DNA of 64,000 nt from assembly GCF_003325455.1 (NCBI RefSeq), contig NZ_CP025198.1, positions 1,488,001 through 1,552,000 on the forward strand, read 5' to 3'. The notes beneath the pieces were generated by a model, which saw nothing but the letters and a program-made list of their open reading frames with translations, ran no database searches and was not told where the DNA came from. This document shows positions 8,700-17,071 of this stretch, one piece after another. Source of the DNA: Acidipropionibacterium virtanenii (lineage in GTDB: Bacteria > Actinomycetota > Actinomycetes > Propionibacteriales > Propionibacteriaceae). The stretch's first letter is position 1, and each line of letters opens with the position of its first letter. A program made the translations under genes and the position numbers.

Positions 8700-8748
8700 A
8701 TGCCGTACTGGGACAATGGGGCCGCAACCGCGACATCGGAAGGTCCAG

Positions 8749-9771
8749 ATGAGGAATCCGCACTACTCGAGACGTCCCACGATGCGTGACATCGCAGACG
8801 AGCTGGGGGTCACCCAGGCGACGGTCTCCCTGGTCTTCCGCAACAAGCCCGGCACCAGTGACGAGATGCGCCGCAAGGTGCTGGAGACGGCCGACCGCCT
8901 CGGCTACGTGCGCGACGAGAGCGCCAGGGCGCTCCGGTCCCAGCGTCCCACCGCCATTGGAGTGACCTTCCGCACCCACCAGCCCTTCCATGACGAGTTG
9001 CTGGACGGCCTCTACCGGGCCGTGTCGCCGGGCCCTCACAAGCTTGTGCTGTCGGCCGTCTCCGACTCGCGCCAGGAGAAGGACGCGATCGAGGAACTCA
9101 TCTCCCATCGCTGCGGAGCGGCCGTCATCCTCGGCCCCCGGATCACCGATGAGCAGCTCTCCGTCTACTCGGGCCGGATTCCGCTGATCATCGTGGCCCG
9201 TCGATCGGATCGTCCGGAGATCGACTGGGTCACCTCTGATGATCAGCAGGGGATGGACGCGGTGGTTGACCATCTCGTGTCGCTGGGGCACCGCGACATC
9301 GCATATCTCTCCTCGTCGATCGATGCCAGCGGATCCGCCCGCATCGACGCATTCATCCAGGCCTGCGAGGGTCGTGGGGTGGGTGAGCATGTGCAGGTCC
9401 ACACGGCCGGGATCACTGAGAACGACGGTGCCCGCGGGGTGGAGCAGATGCTTGCCGGGAACCGGCGGGCCACCGCCGTGGTGGCCTTCAACGACCGATG
9501 CGCCCTCGGTGCGATGGAGGCCCTGCACAGGCGGGGGGTGCGGATCCCGCAGGACATCTCGCTGGTCGGATTCGATGACTCGACGATCGCCTCCAGACCG
9601 ACCATCGACATCACCTCCGTCCATCAGGACACCGGGGAACTGGCCCGTATCGCGATCGAGCGCGCCGCAGCACGGATGATGGGGGAGGAGCCCGCGGCCG
9701 GCGATCACGGACAGATCGTCGCGACCCGTCTGGTGGTGCGCTCGAGTAGTGGCTCGGCTCTGTCGAGTTGA
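8749..9771 (+). CDS. LacI-family transcriptional regulator, predicted repressor of the inositol-type operon
   Basis: The 340-residue protein starts with a LacI helix-turn-helix (MRDIADELGVTQATVSLVF, about residues 11-29), the hinge segment SARALRSQRP, a ligand-binding domain and the late signature ISLVGFDDSTIASRPTIDITSV. The recognition-helix residues (Q-A...L) differ from the first LacI protein in this window, so it must read a different operator; the palindrome at 4932-4951 is the likely target. The start at 8749 is preceded by GGAAGG and a possible -10 (GACAAT, 8712-8717 region). An upstream frame extension lies inside the terminator hairpin and is not used. The stop codon falls inside the following hairpin. 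Confidence 0.83.
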   Translation: MRNPHYSRRPTMRDIADELGVTQATVSLVFRNKPGTSDEMRRKVLETADRLGYVRDESARALRSQRPTAIGVTFRTHQPFHDELLDGLYRAVSPGPHKLVLSAVSDSRQEKDAIEELISHRCGAAVILGPRITDEQLSVYSGRIPLIIVARRSDRPEIDWVTSDDQQGMDAVVDHLVSLGHRDIAYLSSSIDASGSARIDAFIQACEGRGVGEHVQVHTAGITENDGARGVEQMLAGNRRATAVVAFNDRCALGAMEALHRRGVRIPQDISLVGFDDSTIASRPTIDITSVHQDTGELARIAIERAAARMMGEEPAAGDHGQIVATRLVVRSSSGSALSS

Positions 9772-9797
9772 TGCGAGATGTCGGACATCAACTCGAC
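9762..9797 (+). terminator. Hairpin overlapping the stop codon of the LacI-family gene
   Basis: GTCGAGTTGATG at 9762-9773 pairs perfectly with CATCAACTCGAC at 9786-9797 across a 12-base loop. The regulator's TGA stop (9769-9771) is part of the left arm, so the last coding codons build the stem. Confidence 0.6.
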
Positions 9798-9841
9798 AAC
9801 CGTTGTATCCGAGACTGCGGAGCGCACCGGCAGGACACGAA

Positions 9842-9885
9842 AAAGCCGCTCCCACAAGGATATTTCGCCTTGTGGGAGCGGCTTT
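9842..9885 (-). terminator. Terminator of tRNA-Leu (minus strand)
   Basis: Eighteen-base arms, 9842-9859 and 9868-9885, pair without mismatch around an 8-base loop. On the minus strand the stem is followed by a run of five U (complement of 9837-9844), giving a canonical intrinsic terminator for the tRNA. It can also stop plus-strand readthrough from the LacI gene. Confidence 0.85.
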
Positions 9886-9893
9886 CGCTGGTG

Positions 9894-9979
9894 TGTCCGA
9901 GAGAGGACTTGAACCTCCACAGCCTATAACGGCCACTAGCACCTCAAGCTAGCGCGTCTACCTATTCCGCCACCCGGAC
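9894..9979 (-). tRNA. tRNA-Leu (anticodon GAG)
   Basis: The 86-base minus-strand sequence folds as a class II tRNA: acceptor GTCCGGG/CTCGGAC, anticodon stem CTAGC/GCTAG enclosing TTGAGGT (anticodon GAG, reading CUU and CUC), a long variable arm typical of leucine, and a T-arm with GGTTCAAGTCC. CCA is not encoded. A candidate promoter lies upstream on the minus strand. Confidence 0.95.
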
Positions 9980-10023
9980 CGGGTTCCTTCAGGGGCTCGA
10001 CGCTCCCTTCCGGACGGTCCGGA

Positions 10024-10053
10024 ACTCTAGCCCGAATCCTCGTCGTCGCGCAA
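10024..10053 (-). promoter_or_regulatory. Promoter of tRNA-Leu
   Basis: On the minus strand TTGCGC (complement of 10048-10053) and TAGAGT (complement of 10024-10029) are separated by 18 bases, about 45 bases upstream of the tRNA. The region also precedes the plus-strand M20 peptidase gene. Confidence 0.5.
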
Positions 10054-10114
10054 GTTGAGCCGTCCGAGGTGGTCGGATGCCGGCCGGCGGGTGAGCCGGT
10101 GGAAGAATCCGACC

Positions 10115-11467
10115 ATGGACCAGCCGATACATCCCGAAGCCAGAGCAGCCGACGCAGCCGACGCCGAGGTGGTCGCCATCTGTCAGGAACTGGTCCGCAT
10201 CGACTCCTCGAACTACGGACCACGCGAGGCCCGTGGCGAGACCGAGGTGGCCCGCCTGGTCGGCGGTCTGCTGTCGGAGATCGGGGTGCGGAGCAGGATC
10301 TACGAATCCGAGCCGGGCCGTCCGACCCTGGTCGCCGAGTGGGCTCCGGAGGGCACCGACATGACCCGGCCGGCCCTGCTGCTGCACGGCCACTCCGACG
10401 TCGTGCCCGCGGTGGCCGCAGACTGGACCGTCGATCCGTTCTCCGGCGAGCTGCGCGACGGCTGCCTGTGCGGGCGGGGCACCCTCGACATGAAGGGCTA
10501 CCTGGCGATGGTGCTGTCGGCGATCCGTGCCCGCCACCGCCGGGGGCAGACGCCGTCACGGCCTGTCCGGTTCATCCTCTTCGCCGACGAGGAGGGGTCC
10601 GGCACCCTGGGATCGACCTGGCTGGCGGAGCACCACCCCGAGGTCTTCGACGGCGTCACCGAGGCGATCAGCGAGGTCGGCGGATTCTCGGTCACCGCGC
10701 CCGGTGGGCAACGGGTCTACGTCGTCCAGACCGCCGAGAAGGGCCTGTGGTGGTTCAGGATGACGACCACCGGCTCGGCCGGCCACGGATCCATGCGCAA
10801 TCCCGACAACGCGGTCTCGCGGTTGGCGCAGGCCCTCGGTCGGATCTCCGACCACTCATGGCCGGATCTCCACCATCCGGCGCAGGAAGAGTTTCTGTCG
10901 CAGTTCGAGCAGTTGTGGAGCACCGAGGTGGACCACCACCGCCTGGAGGAGAGCCTGGCACCGCTCGGCCCGCTGTCGCGAATGGTGGCCGCCTGCTCGG
11001 CCAACACCGTCACACCCACTGTGCTGACGGCCGGTTACAAGGTCAACGTGATCCCCACCCGGGCCAGCGCCGAGCTGGACGCGCGGTTCATCCCCGGCCA
11101 TGAGCAGGAGATGATCGACACCATCAAGGGCCTTGCGGGCCCGGGCGTCGAGTTCGAGACCATCTCGCGCAAGCCGTCGGCCGAGGCTCCCTTCGAGGGC
11201 CCGGCGGTCGGAGCCATCCGCTCGGCCCTGGCGGGCGAGGACCCCGGCGCGATCGTGCTGCCCTATCTCAACAGCGCGGGCACCGATGCCAAGGGATTCG
11301 CGCGGCTGCCCGACGGGCGGGTCATCCACTGCTACGGCTGCACGCCGCTGCGCCTTCCGTCCGATTTCGACTTCATCTCCCTGTTCCACGGGGTGGATGA
11401 GAGGGTTCCACTCGAGACTCTGGCGTTCGGAGCCAGGGTTGTCGATCGCATTCTTCAGGAGGCATGA
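10115..11467 (+). CDS. M20 family metallopeptidase (dipeptidase / deacylase type)
   Basis: The 450-residue protein has the M20 layout: a zinc-binding catalytic domain interrupted by a dimerisation domain. Metal ligands and catalytic residues are visible: H93 and D95 in LLHGHSDVVPA, D125 in GRGTLDMKGYL, and E159/E160 in FADEEGSG; SAGHGSMRNPDNA marks the lid domain histidine. Family members hydrolyse dipeptides, N-acyl amino acids or succinyl-diaminopimelate, and sequence alone does not choose between them. Gene order recalls M. tuberculosis Rv2141c. The ATG at 10115 follows GGAAG and removes a non-family N-terminal extension. Its stop is only 4 bases before the citrate synthase start, so they are probably co-transcribed. 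Confidence 0.85.
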   Translation: MDQPIHPEARAADAADAEVVAICQELVRIDSSNYGPREARGETEVARLVGGLLSEIGVRSRIYESEPGRPTLVAEWAPEGTDMTRPALLLHGHSDVVPAVAADWTVDPFSGELRDGCLCGRGTLDMKGYLAMVLSAIRARHRRGQTPSRPVRFILFADEEGSGTLGSTWLAEHHPEVFDGVTEAISEVGGFSVTAPGGQRVYVVQTAEKGLWWFRMTTTGSAGHGSMRNPDNAVSRLAQALGRISDHSWPDLHHPAQEEFLSQFEQLWSTEVDHHRLEESLAPLGPLSRMVAACSANTVTPTVLTAGYKVNVIPTRASAELDARFIPGHEQEMIDTIKGLAGPGVEFETISRKPSAEAPFEGPAVGAIRSALAGEDPGAIVLPYLNSAGTDAKGFARLPDGRVIHCYGCTPLRLPSDFDFISLFHGVDERVPLETLAFGARVVDRILQEA

Positions 11468-11471
11468 GGCT

Positions 11472-12767
11472 ATGGACCATCACATCGACGAGACCTGCAC
11501 CCTGACACTCGACGGGCACGAGTACACCCTTCCGGTGCGGACGGGCAGCATGGGCGATCGGGTGATCGACATCTCCGGCCTGAGAGCGGCAACCGGTGGT
11601 GTCACGACCTTCGATCCGTCCTTCGCCAACACGTCGGCCTGCGAATCATCGATCTCGTGGATCGACGGCGAGAACGGTCGGCTCACCTACCGGGGAATCC
11701 CGATCGAGACCCTCGCCGCCGAGAAGGTGTCATTCGTCGAGACGGCCTGGCTGCTCATCTTCGGATCGCTGCCCACCAGGGCCGAGCGGGAGCACTTCAC
11801 CGAGCTGCTCACCGAGCACTCCCCGCTGCACCGTTCGATGGACCTGCACTTCAACGCCTTCCCGCCCAACGGCCATCCGATGGCGATCATGTCCTCGATG
11901 ATCAACGCGATGAGCACTCACGACCGACCCAAGATCACCGACGATCTGTCCTTCACGGAGTCGGCGGCGAAGCTGCTCTCCAAGGTCCGCACCATCGCAG
12001 CCGCCTCCTACAAGGCCTCCATCGGCGAACCGGCCATCTACCCGCGTTATGACCTCAAGTATGTGGAGAACTTCATGCACATGATGTTCTCGCTGCCCTA
12101 CAGGCCCTTCGAGGCCGATCCGATCGTGGCCCGTGCGCTGAATCTCTTCTTCGTCCTGCATGCCGATCACGGCCAGAACTGCTCGACGTCGACGGTGCGG
12201 ATGGTCGCGTCCTCGGGGGCCAACCTGTTCACCTCCTGTTCAGCCGGGGTGTGCGCCTTGTGGGGACCGCGCCACGGCGGCGCCAATGTGGACGCGGTGC
12301 TGGCCCTGCAGAAGATCAAGGACTCCGGTCTGACGCCCCGTCAGTACGTGGCCCGTGCCAAGGACGACGGCGAGCGGATATCGGGATTCGGGCACCGCAT
12401 CTATCGCAACTGGGATCCCCGGGCGCGCATCCTGCGAGGGGCGTGCACCGAACTCCTGGACAGCCTGAACCGGACCGATCCGCTGCTGGACATCGCCCGT
12501 GAGCTGGAGGAGGCGGTGCTGGGCGACGACTACTTCGTGGAGCGCAGGCTCTTCCCGAATGTCGACTTCTACTCGGGCATCGTGCTGCGGGCCCTCAACA
12601 TCCCGCTCAACATGTTCACCGTGATGTTCGCCATCGGCCGGATGCCGGGCTGGATCGCCCACTGGCGCGAGGCCAAGGCCGATCCGAAGGGCAAGATCGC
12701 ACGACCCCGCGATCTCTATGTCGGTGCCGAGGACACGGCCTGGGTGCCCCGCTCCCAGCGAGGCTGA
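11472..12767 (+). CDS. gltA: Citrate synthase
   Basis: The 431-residue enzyme condenses oxaloacetate and acetyl-CoA at the entry to the citric acid cycle. It matches the type II hexameric family in length. The catalytic triad is H268 (GPRHGGAN), H308 (GFGHRIY) and D365 (PNVDFYSG). The start at 11472 lies 5 bases after the peptidase stop, with GAGGC as ribosome-binding site. A 2-methylcitrate synthase is a related possibility in propionic acid bacteria, but the length and the N-terminal beta domain (residues 8-70) favour the regular enzyme. Confidence 0.92.
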   Translation: MDHHIDETCTLTLDGHEYTLPVRTGSMGDRVIDISGLRAATGGVTTFDPSFANTSACESSISWIDGENGRLTYRGIPIETLAAEKVSFVETAWLLIFGSLPTRAEREHFTELLTEHSPLHRSMDLHFNAFPPNGHPMAIMSSMINAMSTHDRPKITDDLSFTESAAKLLSKVRTIAAASYKASIGEPAIYPRYDLKYVENFMHMMFSLPYRPFEADPIVARALNLFFVLHADHGQNCSTSTVRMVASSGANLFTSCSAGVCALWGPRHGGANVDAVLALQKIKDSGLTPRQYVARAKDDGERISGFGHRIYRNWDPRARILRGACTELLDSLNRTDPLLDIARELEEAVLGDDYFVERRLFPNVDFYSGIVLRALNIPLNMFTVMFAIGRMPGWIAHWREAKADPKGKIARPRDLYVGAEDTAWVPRSQRG

Positions 12768-12793
12768 ATGGCGCTGAGTCCAGGGGTGCGGGA

Positions 12794-13780
12794 TCAGCCG
12801 CCTGCGAGGGGATCGTCCCCGCCCCTCATCATGTTCCGCCCGCCGGTGATGTCGTCCAGTGCGGCGGCGATCTCGGCGGGCAGCCGCTGGTCATCGGTGG
12901 CCAGCAGGTCCTCCAGCTGCTCGGGGGTCCGTGCGCCCACCAGGGCGGACGCGACCTGTGGGGCGTCGCGCACCCAGGAGAGCGCCACCTGGGCGGTGGT
13001 GACGCCCAGCCCGTGGGCGGCCTTGGCGACGGCCTCGACGATGGCGCGGGACTTCGCGCCCAGATAGGGCTCGACGAACCAGGAGAGCTGGTCGTTCGCG
13101 CCGCGCGAGTCCTTCGGAGTGCCGGTCCGGTACCTCCCCGTCAGCACGCCGCGCCCGAGCGCGGACCACGCCAGCACCCCCATGCCGTGGTGATGGGCGG
13201 CCGGCATCACCTCGATCTCGGCCCGGCGGGCCAACAACGAGTACTCCACCTGGTTGCTGATGATGGGAATCCTCGAACGCAACGCCCGCTGCCAGGTCGC
13301 GGCGGTCGCCGACTGCCATCCCACGAAGTTGCTGACCCCCACATACCGGGCCATGCCCGTGCGCACGGCGTGGTCGAGGGCCTCGCAGGTCTCCTCGAGC
13401 GGAGCGTCTCCCCAGGCATGGACCTGCCACAGGTCCACATGGTCGGTGTGAAGGCGACGCAGGGAGCCCTCGAGATCGCGCAGCATCGCGGAGCGCGAGG
13501 TGTCGACCAGCCGGTTGTCGCCGTCGACCGTGAAGCCGGCCTTGGTGGCGATGACCAGGTCGTCGCGGTCGAGATCGGAGTGGATGACCCGGCCGATGAG
13601 GCGCTCGGCCGTCCCCGATCCGTAGGCAGGGGCGGTGTCGACAAGGTTGCCACCGGCCTCGACGAACCGGCGCAGCATGGTGCGGGCGTCGCGGGTGTCC
13701 GTCTGCCCGCCCCAGGTGAGGGTTCCCAGCCCCATCCGTGAGACTCTGAGGCCGCTGGCCCCGACTGTCCTTGCCAGCAT
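12794..13780 (-). CDS. Aldo/keto reductase
   Basis: The 328-residue protein is an AKR TIM barrel with the full catalytic tetrad D48, Y53 (VDTAPAYGSG), K80 (ATKAG) and H121 (QVHAWGD). It reduces aldehydes or ketones with NADPH; the physiological substrate is unknown. The closest pattern is the voltage-gated potassium-channel-beta/YghZ-like subgroup (SNFVGWQ, NQVEYSLL, WSALGRGVLTG). A strong GGGAGGAG ribosome-binding site and a TAATGT -10 precede the start on the minus strand. It converges on citrate synthase with 26 bases between stops and no clear terminator. Confidence 0.9.
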   Translation of the reverse strand: MLARTVGASGLRVSRMGLGTLTWGGQTDTRDARTMLRRFVEAGGNLVDTAPAYGSGTAERLIGRVIHSDLDRDDLVIATKAGFTVDGDNRLVDTSRSAMLRDLEGSLRRLHTDHVDLWQVHAWGDAPLEETCEALDHAVRTGMARYVGVSNFVGWQSATAATWQRALRSRIPIISNQVEYSLLARRAEIEVMPAAHHHGMGVLAWSALGRGVLTGRYRTGTPKDSRGANDQLSWFVEPYLGAKSRAIVEAVAKAAHGLGVTTAQVALSWVRDAPQVASALVGARTPEQLEDLLATDDQRLPAEIAAALDDITGGRNMMRGGDDPLAGG

Positions 13781-13865
13781 CTGGCTCCTCCCGACATCGA
13801 CACATTAGAGGATGCGGCGCACCCGGGCCTTCATCTCGACCGACGCTCCGGTCGGGTCCAGGCTC

Positions 13866-13871
13866 TAGGGT
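13866..13871 (+). promoter_or_regulatory. -10 box TAGGGT, leaderless promoter of the DUF3090 gene
   Basis: TAGGGT ends 7 bases before the ATG at 13879, so transcription should begin at or next to the start codon. Confidence 0.55.
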
Positions 13872-13878
13872 GAGCGTC

Positions 13879-14460
13879 ATGGCACGCCTGACTCATCGAT
13901 ACCTGCGCCCGGACCGGTTCGTCTGTGGAACCGTGGGGCGCCCCGGTGAGCGGACCTTCTTCATCCAGACCCGCCAGGACGGTCAGATCACGTCGGTGCG
14001 CTGCGACAAGGAGCAGATCCAGGTGCTCACCACGCACCTCGAGCGGATTCTCGACGAACTGTCGAGGTTGGCGGCCGGCGGAATCGTGGTGCCGGGGCCG
14101 CTCGAGGATCCGGTGGACGACGAGCCCCTGGATCTGCCGTTGGAGGAGGAGTTCACCGCAGGGGCGATCGCGATCGCCTGGGACAGCGGGGCCGGGCGGC
14201 TCGTGGTCGAGATCTTCGCCGTCAGTGACGACGAGATGATGGAGGCCGATCCTCAGCTGCTGCTCGCCTCCAGCCCCGAGGACGCCCCGGACTCTCTGGA
14301 GGTGCATCTCACCCCGACCCAGGCTCGCGATTTCGTGGCCCGTGGACGGCTCGTGATCACCTCGGGCCGACCGGTGTGCCCGTTCTGCGGTCAGTCCATC
14401 TCCGGGCGCGGGCACATCTGCCCACGGGCCAACGGGTACCGCCGGCCGTTGTTCCTGTGA
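13879..14460 (+). CDS. DUF3090 family protein
   Basis: This 193-residue protein matches the actinobacterial DUF3090 family (M. tuberculosis Rv2134c type), whose function is not established. Visible features are a beta-rich N-terminal half with FVCGTVGRPGERTFFIQ, an acidic middle (EDPVDDEPLDLPLEEEF) and a C-terminal zinc-finger-like motif VCPFCGQSISGRGHICPR (Cys-x2-Cys...His-x-Cys). In other actinobacteria it sits next to a phosphatase gene and mshC of mycothiol synthesis; those are not here. The ATG at 13879 was chosen because a TAGGGT -10 lies 7 bases upstream and family members start MxRxxH/YxxxPDRFV. Confidence 0.85.
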   Translation: MARLTHRYLRPDRFVCGTVGRPGERTFFIQTRQDGQITSVRCDKEQIQVLTTHLERILDELSRLAAGGIVVPGPLEDPVDDEPLDLPLEEEFTAGAIAIAWDSGAGRLVVEIFAVSDDEMMEADPQLLLASSPEDAPDSLEVHLTPTQARDFVARGRLVITSGRPVCPFCGQSISGRGHICPRANGYRRPLFL

Positions 14461-14595
14461 CGTCGGCGGGTCGCGACCGGGGGAGGGCCGGGCGTGCCCG
14501 GTGGAGTGGATGTGGGGACGCCGGCGAGGATCTGCGACCATATGAGCGGCCCCGCTCGTCCCGGGCCCGGCCGTGAGCGCTGAGAGGGGATCGCG

Positions 14596-15282
14596 ATGGG
14601 CGAGGTCATCATGAGGCTTCTCAACGCCCAGCTGGATATCGGACTGGGGCGGCCCATTCTGTGGCGGGAGATCGTCGGCAATCTGTTCGGCCTGGCCTCG
14701 GCGCTGGGAGGGGCGCGACGTCGAATCTGGGCATGGCCGGTGGGCATCGTGGGCAATGTGCTGCTCTTCACCGTCTTCCTCGGAGGCGTCTTCCACACCC
14801 CCCAGGATCTGGACCTGTGGGGCCAGGCGGGACGGCAGGTGTTCTTCCTCATCACCTCGGTCTATGGATGGGTGCAGTGGGCCGCCTACCGTCGTAGCCA
14901 CCGGTCCTCGGGAAATGTCGCCGTCGCGCCTCGCTGGGCCACCCCGAGGGAACGTGCGCTGACGGGGCTGGCGGCCGTCATGATGTTGATCGTCTTCTAC
15001 ATCATCCTCAAGGCGCTGGGATCCTGGGGCCCGGCGTCCGACTCGTGGATCCTCACCGGATCGATCCTGGCCACCTACGGGATGGCCCGAGGATGGAACG
15101 AGTTCTGGTTCGTGTGGATCGCCGTGGACGCGGTCGGGGTGCCTCTGCTCCTGAGCGCGCACTACTACCCGAGTGGCCTCATGTACATGTTCTACGCCCT
15201 GTTCTGCCTCTACGGCTTCCTCACCTGGTGGAGGCTGCGGGATCGGGACCGCAGCGTCGAGATACCGTCATCGGAGTCGTGA
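14596..15282 (+). CDS. pnuC: PnuC family nicotinamide riboside (or related vitamin) transporter
   Basis: The 228-residue membrane protein has about seven hydrophobic segments and PnuC signatures: EIVGNLFGLASALGGARR near the N terminus, WPVGIVGNVLLF, the aromatic-rich QVFFLITSVYGWVQW and WNEFWFVWIAVDAVGVPL near the end. PnuC proteins move nicotinamide riboside by facilitated diffusion with trapping by phosphorylation; homologues carry thiamine or riboflavin. No TPP or other riboswitch is visible in the 135 bases upstream. The start at 14596 follows GAGAGGGG; an internal ATG five codons later is possible. The following his genes have their own promoter. Confidence 0.88.
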   Translation: MGEVIMRLLNAQLDIGLGRPILWREIVGNLFGLASALGGARRRIWAWPVGIVGNVLLFTVFLGGVFHTPQDLDLWGQAGRQVFFLITSVYGWVQWAAYRRSHRSSGNVAVAPRWATPRERALTGLAAVMMLIVFYIILKALGSWGPASDSWILTGSILATYGMARGWNEFWFVWIAVDAVGVPLLLSAHYYPSGLMYMFYALFCLYGFLTWWRLRDRDRSVEIPSSES

Positions 15283-15326
15283 GGACCGTCAACTGGTCGG
15301 GTCGCGGTGAGGGGCGGGTCCTCCGC

Positions 15327-15332
15327 TAGGCT
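15327..15332 (+). promoter_or_regulatory. -10 box TAGGCT, leaderless promoter of hisE-hisG
   Basis: TAGGCT ends 7 bases before the GTG at 15340; no ribosome-binding site precedes that GTG, which fits a leaderless mRNA. Confidence 0.6.
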
Positions 15333-15339
15333 GGTCGAC

Positions 15340-15606
15340 GTGAGCAAGACATTCGAGGAACTCTTCGCCGAGCTGTCTGAGAAGGCCAAGGAACGCCCGG
15401 AAGGCTCGGGCACCGTCGCCGAACTGGACCGTGGCGTCCATTCCATCGGCAAGAAGATCGTCGAGGAGGCCTCCGAGGTCTGGATCGCCGCCGAGTACGA
15501 GGGCAATGAGCGGACCGCCGAGGAGATCAGCCAGGAGCTCTATCACCTGCAGGTGATGATGGTCCGCCTGGGCATCAGCCTCGAAGACGTCTACAAGCAC
15601 CTCTGA
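15340..15606 (+). CDS. hisE: Phosphoribosyl-ATP diphosphatase
   Basis: The 88-residue protein hydrolyses phosphoribosyl-ATP to phosphoribosyl-AMP, step two of histidine synthesis. It shows the MazG-like helical fold motifs [16 protein letters not shown] (acidic magnesium ligands) and [14 protein letters not shown]. The length equals that of actinobacterial HisE proteins when the GTG at 15340 is used; the frame extends 11 codons further but without a ribosome-binding site. hisG follows 10 bases after the stop, as in M. tuberculosis. Confidence 0.93.
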   Translation: MSKTFEELFAELSEKAKERPEGSGTVAELDRGVHSIGKKIVEEASEVWIAAEYEGNERTAEEISQELYHLQVMMVRLGISLEDVYKHL

Positions 15607-15616
15607 GGGACCGACG

Positions 15617-16477
15617 ATGAGTGATCAGAACCTGCTGAGGATCGCTGTGCCCAACAAGGGCGCCCTGTCGGAGGCCGCGTCCTCACTGCTGTCGGAGGCC
15701 GGCTACCGGCAACGCACCGACCGCAAGGACCTGCGCCTGCTCGATGAGGACAACGGGGTCGAGTTCTTCTACCTGAGACCCCGCGACATCGCCATCTACG
15801 TCGGCGAGGGGACACTGGACCTGGGCATCACGGGCCGGGATCTGCTGCTCGACTCGGGAGCCGATGCGGTCGAGGTGAGGGGCCTGGGATTCGGGCGGTC
15901 ACGATTCCGTTTCGCGGCGCCGGCCGATGGGCGGAACACGGTGGAGGGGTTGTCCGGCCGCCGGATCGCCACCTCCTACCCGGGTCTGCTGACGACCTAT
16001 CTGGACGAACGAGGGATCGACGCCCACCTCATCCATCTGGACGGTGCCGTCGAGTCCTCGATCGGGCTCGGTGTCGCCGACGCCATCGCGGACGTGGTGG
16101 AGACGGGGACGACGCTGCGCAAGGCCGGGTTGGAGATGTTCGGCGAGGTGATCCTCGAGTCCGAGGGGGTGCTGATCCGTCGTCACGGGTTCGACGGGGG
16201 AGCGGCCTATGAGCACTTCATGAAGCGCATCGAGGGCGTCCAGGTCGCCCGGGCCTACGTGATGCTCGACTACGACGTCCCCGAGACCAGCCTGGCCGCG
16301 GCCTCGGATCTCACTCCGGGGCTCGAGGCTCCGACAGTGTCGCCGCTGTCGCGGCAGGGCTGGTACGCGGTTCGCGCAATGGTCCCCAGGGGACAGGTGC
16401 AGGCCCTGATGGATCAATTGTGGGACGCCGGGGCCCGCGCCATTCTCAGCACCGACATCGCGGCCTGCAGGATCTGA
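15617..16477 (+). CDS. hisG: ATP phosphoribosyltransferase
   Basis: The 286-residue protein catalyses the committed step of histidine synthesis, joining PRPP and ATP. It is the long form: a bilobed catalytic region (LRIAVPNKGALSE at the start, DLGITGRDLL, and the PRPP loop around ESSIGLGVADAIADVVETGTTL) and a C-terminal ACT-like regulatory domain (about residues 210-286) that binds histidine for feedback inhibition. It is translated 10 bases after hisE, with GAGGGACCGACG upstream. The remaining his genes, apart from hisF at 46227, are not in the window. Confidence 0.95.
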   Translation: MSDQNLLRIAVPNKGALSEAASSLLSEAGYRQRTDRKDLRLLDEDNGVEFFYLRPRDIAIYVGEGTLDLGITGRDLLLDSGADAVEVRGLGFGRSRFRFAAPADGRNTVEGLSGRRIATSYPGLLTTYLDERGIDAHLIHLDGAVESSIGLGVADAIADVVETGTTLRKAGLEMFGEVILESEGVLIRRHGFDGGAAYEHFMKRIEGVQVARAYVMLDYDVPETSLAAASDLTPGLEAPTVSPLSRQGWYAVRAMVPRGQVQALMDQLWDAGARAILSTDIAACRI

Positions 16478-16501
16478 CCTGACCGTGCCTGGCGCGGCTG
16501 G

Positions 16502-17035
16502 TCAGTCGATGCCGCGCTCCTTGAGCAGTTCCATGAGTTCGCGGTCCTCATCGGTGAAACCGGCCTTGTCGGGATTGCCGGTCGGCTTCTTCGCGGCCTG
16601 TTTCCCTCCGGCCTGCGGCTTCCCGGCCGGGGCTGGGGCGGGGGCCCCGGACGCCTTCTGGCCGACCTCCCGCCGCCGGGTGGCAGCCGCCTCGGGCGCG
16701 GATCCCTTACGGCGCTCGCGGGCCTGCTGACGGGTGACCGGTGCGATGAAGGACCCGGCGATGATGGCGATGATGCCGACTCCTGCTGCCGCGACGCCGA
16801 TCCACCTCGTCTGGTCCATGCGGGTGATCCGCACCCAGTGGGCGGCCTGATGCAGCCACTGGGTCACCATTCCCATGACGCCGATGAGCCACAACCCGGC
16901 GGGAACGAGCGCCAGGCCGATGCTGCGCACCAGCGACCTGGCGGAACGACGACGCATCCAGCGCAGTGCGCCCCAGATGAGGGGCAGGACGATCAGTACG
17001 GTGGAGACGACGATGGTGAGAGTGGTATCAGCCAT
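16502..17035 (-). CDS. Small integral membrane protein, unknown function
   Basis: The 177-residue protein has three hydrophobic segments (about residues 5-24, 37-60 and 76-98), then a basic, Ala/Pro-rich cytoplasmic linker (residues 105-150) and a charged C-terminal tail ending DRELMELLKERGID. It lies next to hisG, converging with it; M. tuberculosis has a membrane protein gene (Rv2120c) in the matching place, so this may be the counterpart. No catalytic motif is seen. I do not recognise a function. Confidence 0.72.
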   Translation of the reverse strand: MADTTLTIVVSTVLIVLPLIWGALRWMRRRSARSLVRSIGLALVPAGLWLIGVMGMVTQWLHQAAHWVRITRMDQTRWIGVAAAGVGIIAIIAGSFIAPVTRQQARERRKGSAPEAAATRRREVGQKASGAPAPAPAGKPQAGGKQAAKKPTGNPDKAGFTDEDRELMELLKERGID

Positions 17036-17059
17036 ACCACCAACTCTTCCACATCCGGG

Positions 17060-17065
17060 TAGCGT
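17060..17065 (+). promoter_or_regulatory. -10 box TAGCGT, leaderless promoter of the SseB-like gene
   Basis: TAGCGT ends 6 bases before the GTG at 17072. It is also the region divergent to the membrane protein gene starting at 17035. Confidence 0.55.
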
Positions 17066-17071
17066 GACGAC

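Noticed and set aside
14461-14595. Riboswitch upstream of pnuC
   Set aside because: No TPP-like CTGAGA or ACCTGA block and no NAD-type motif could be found by eye.
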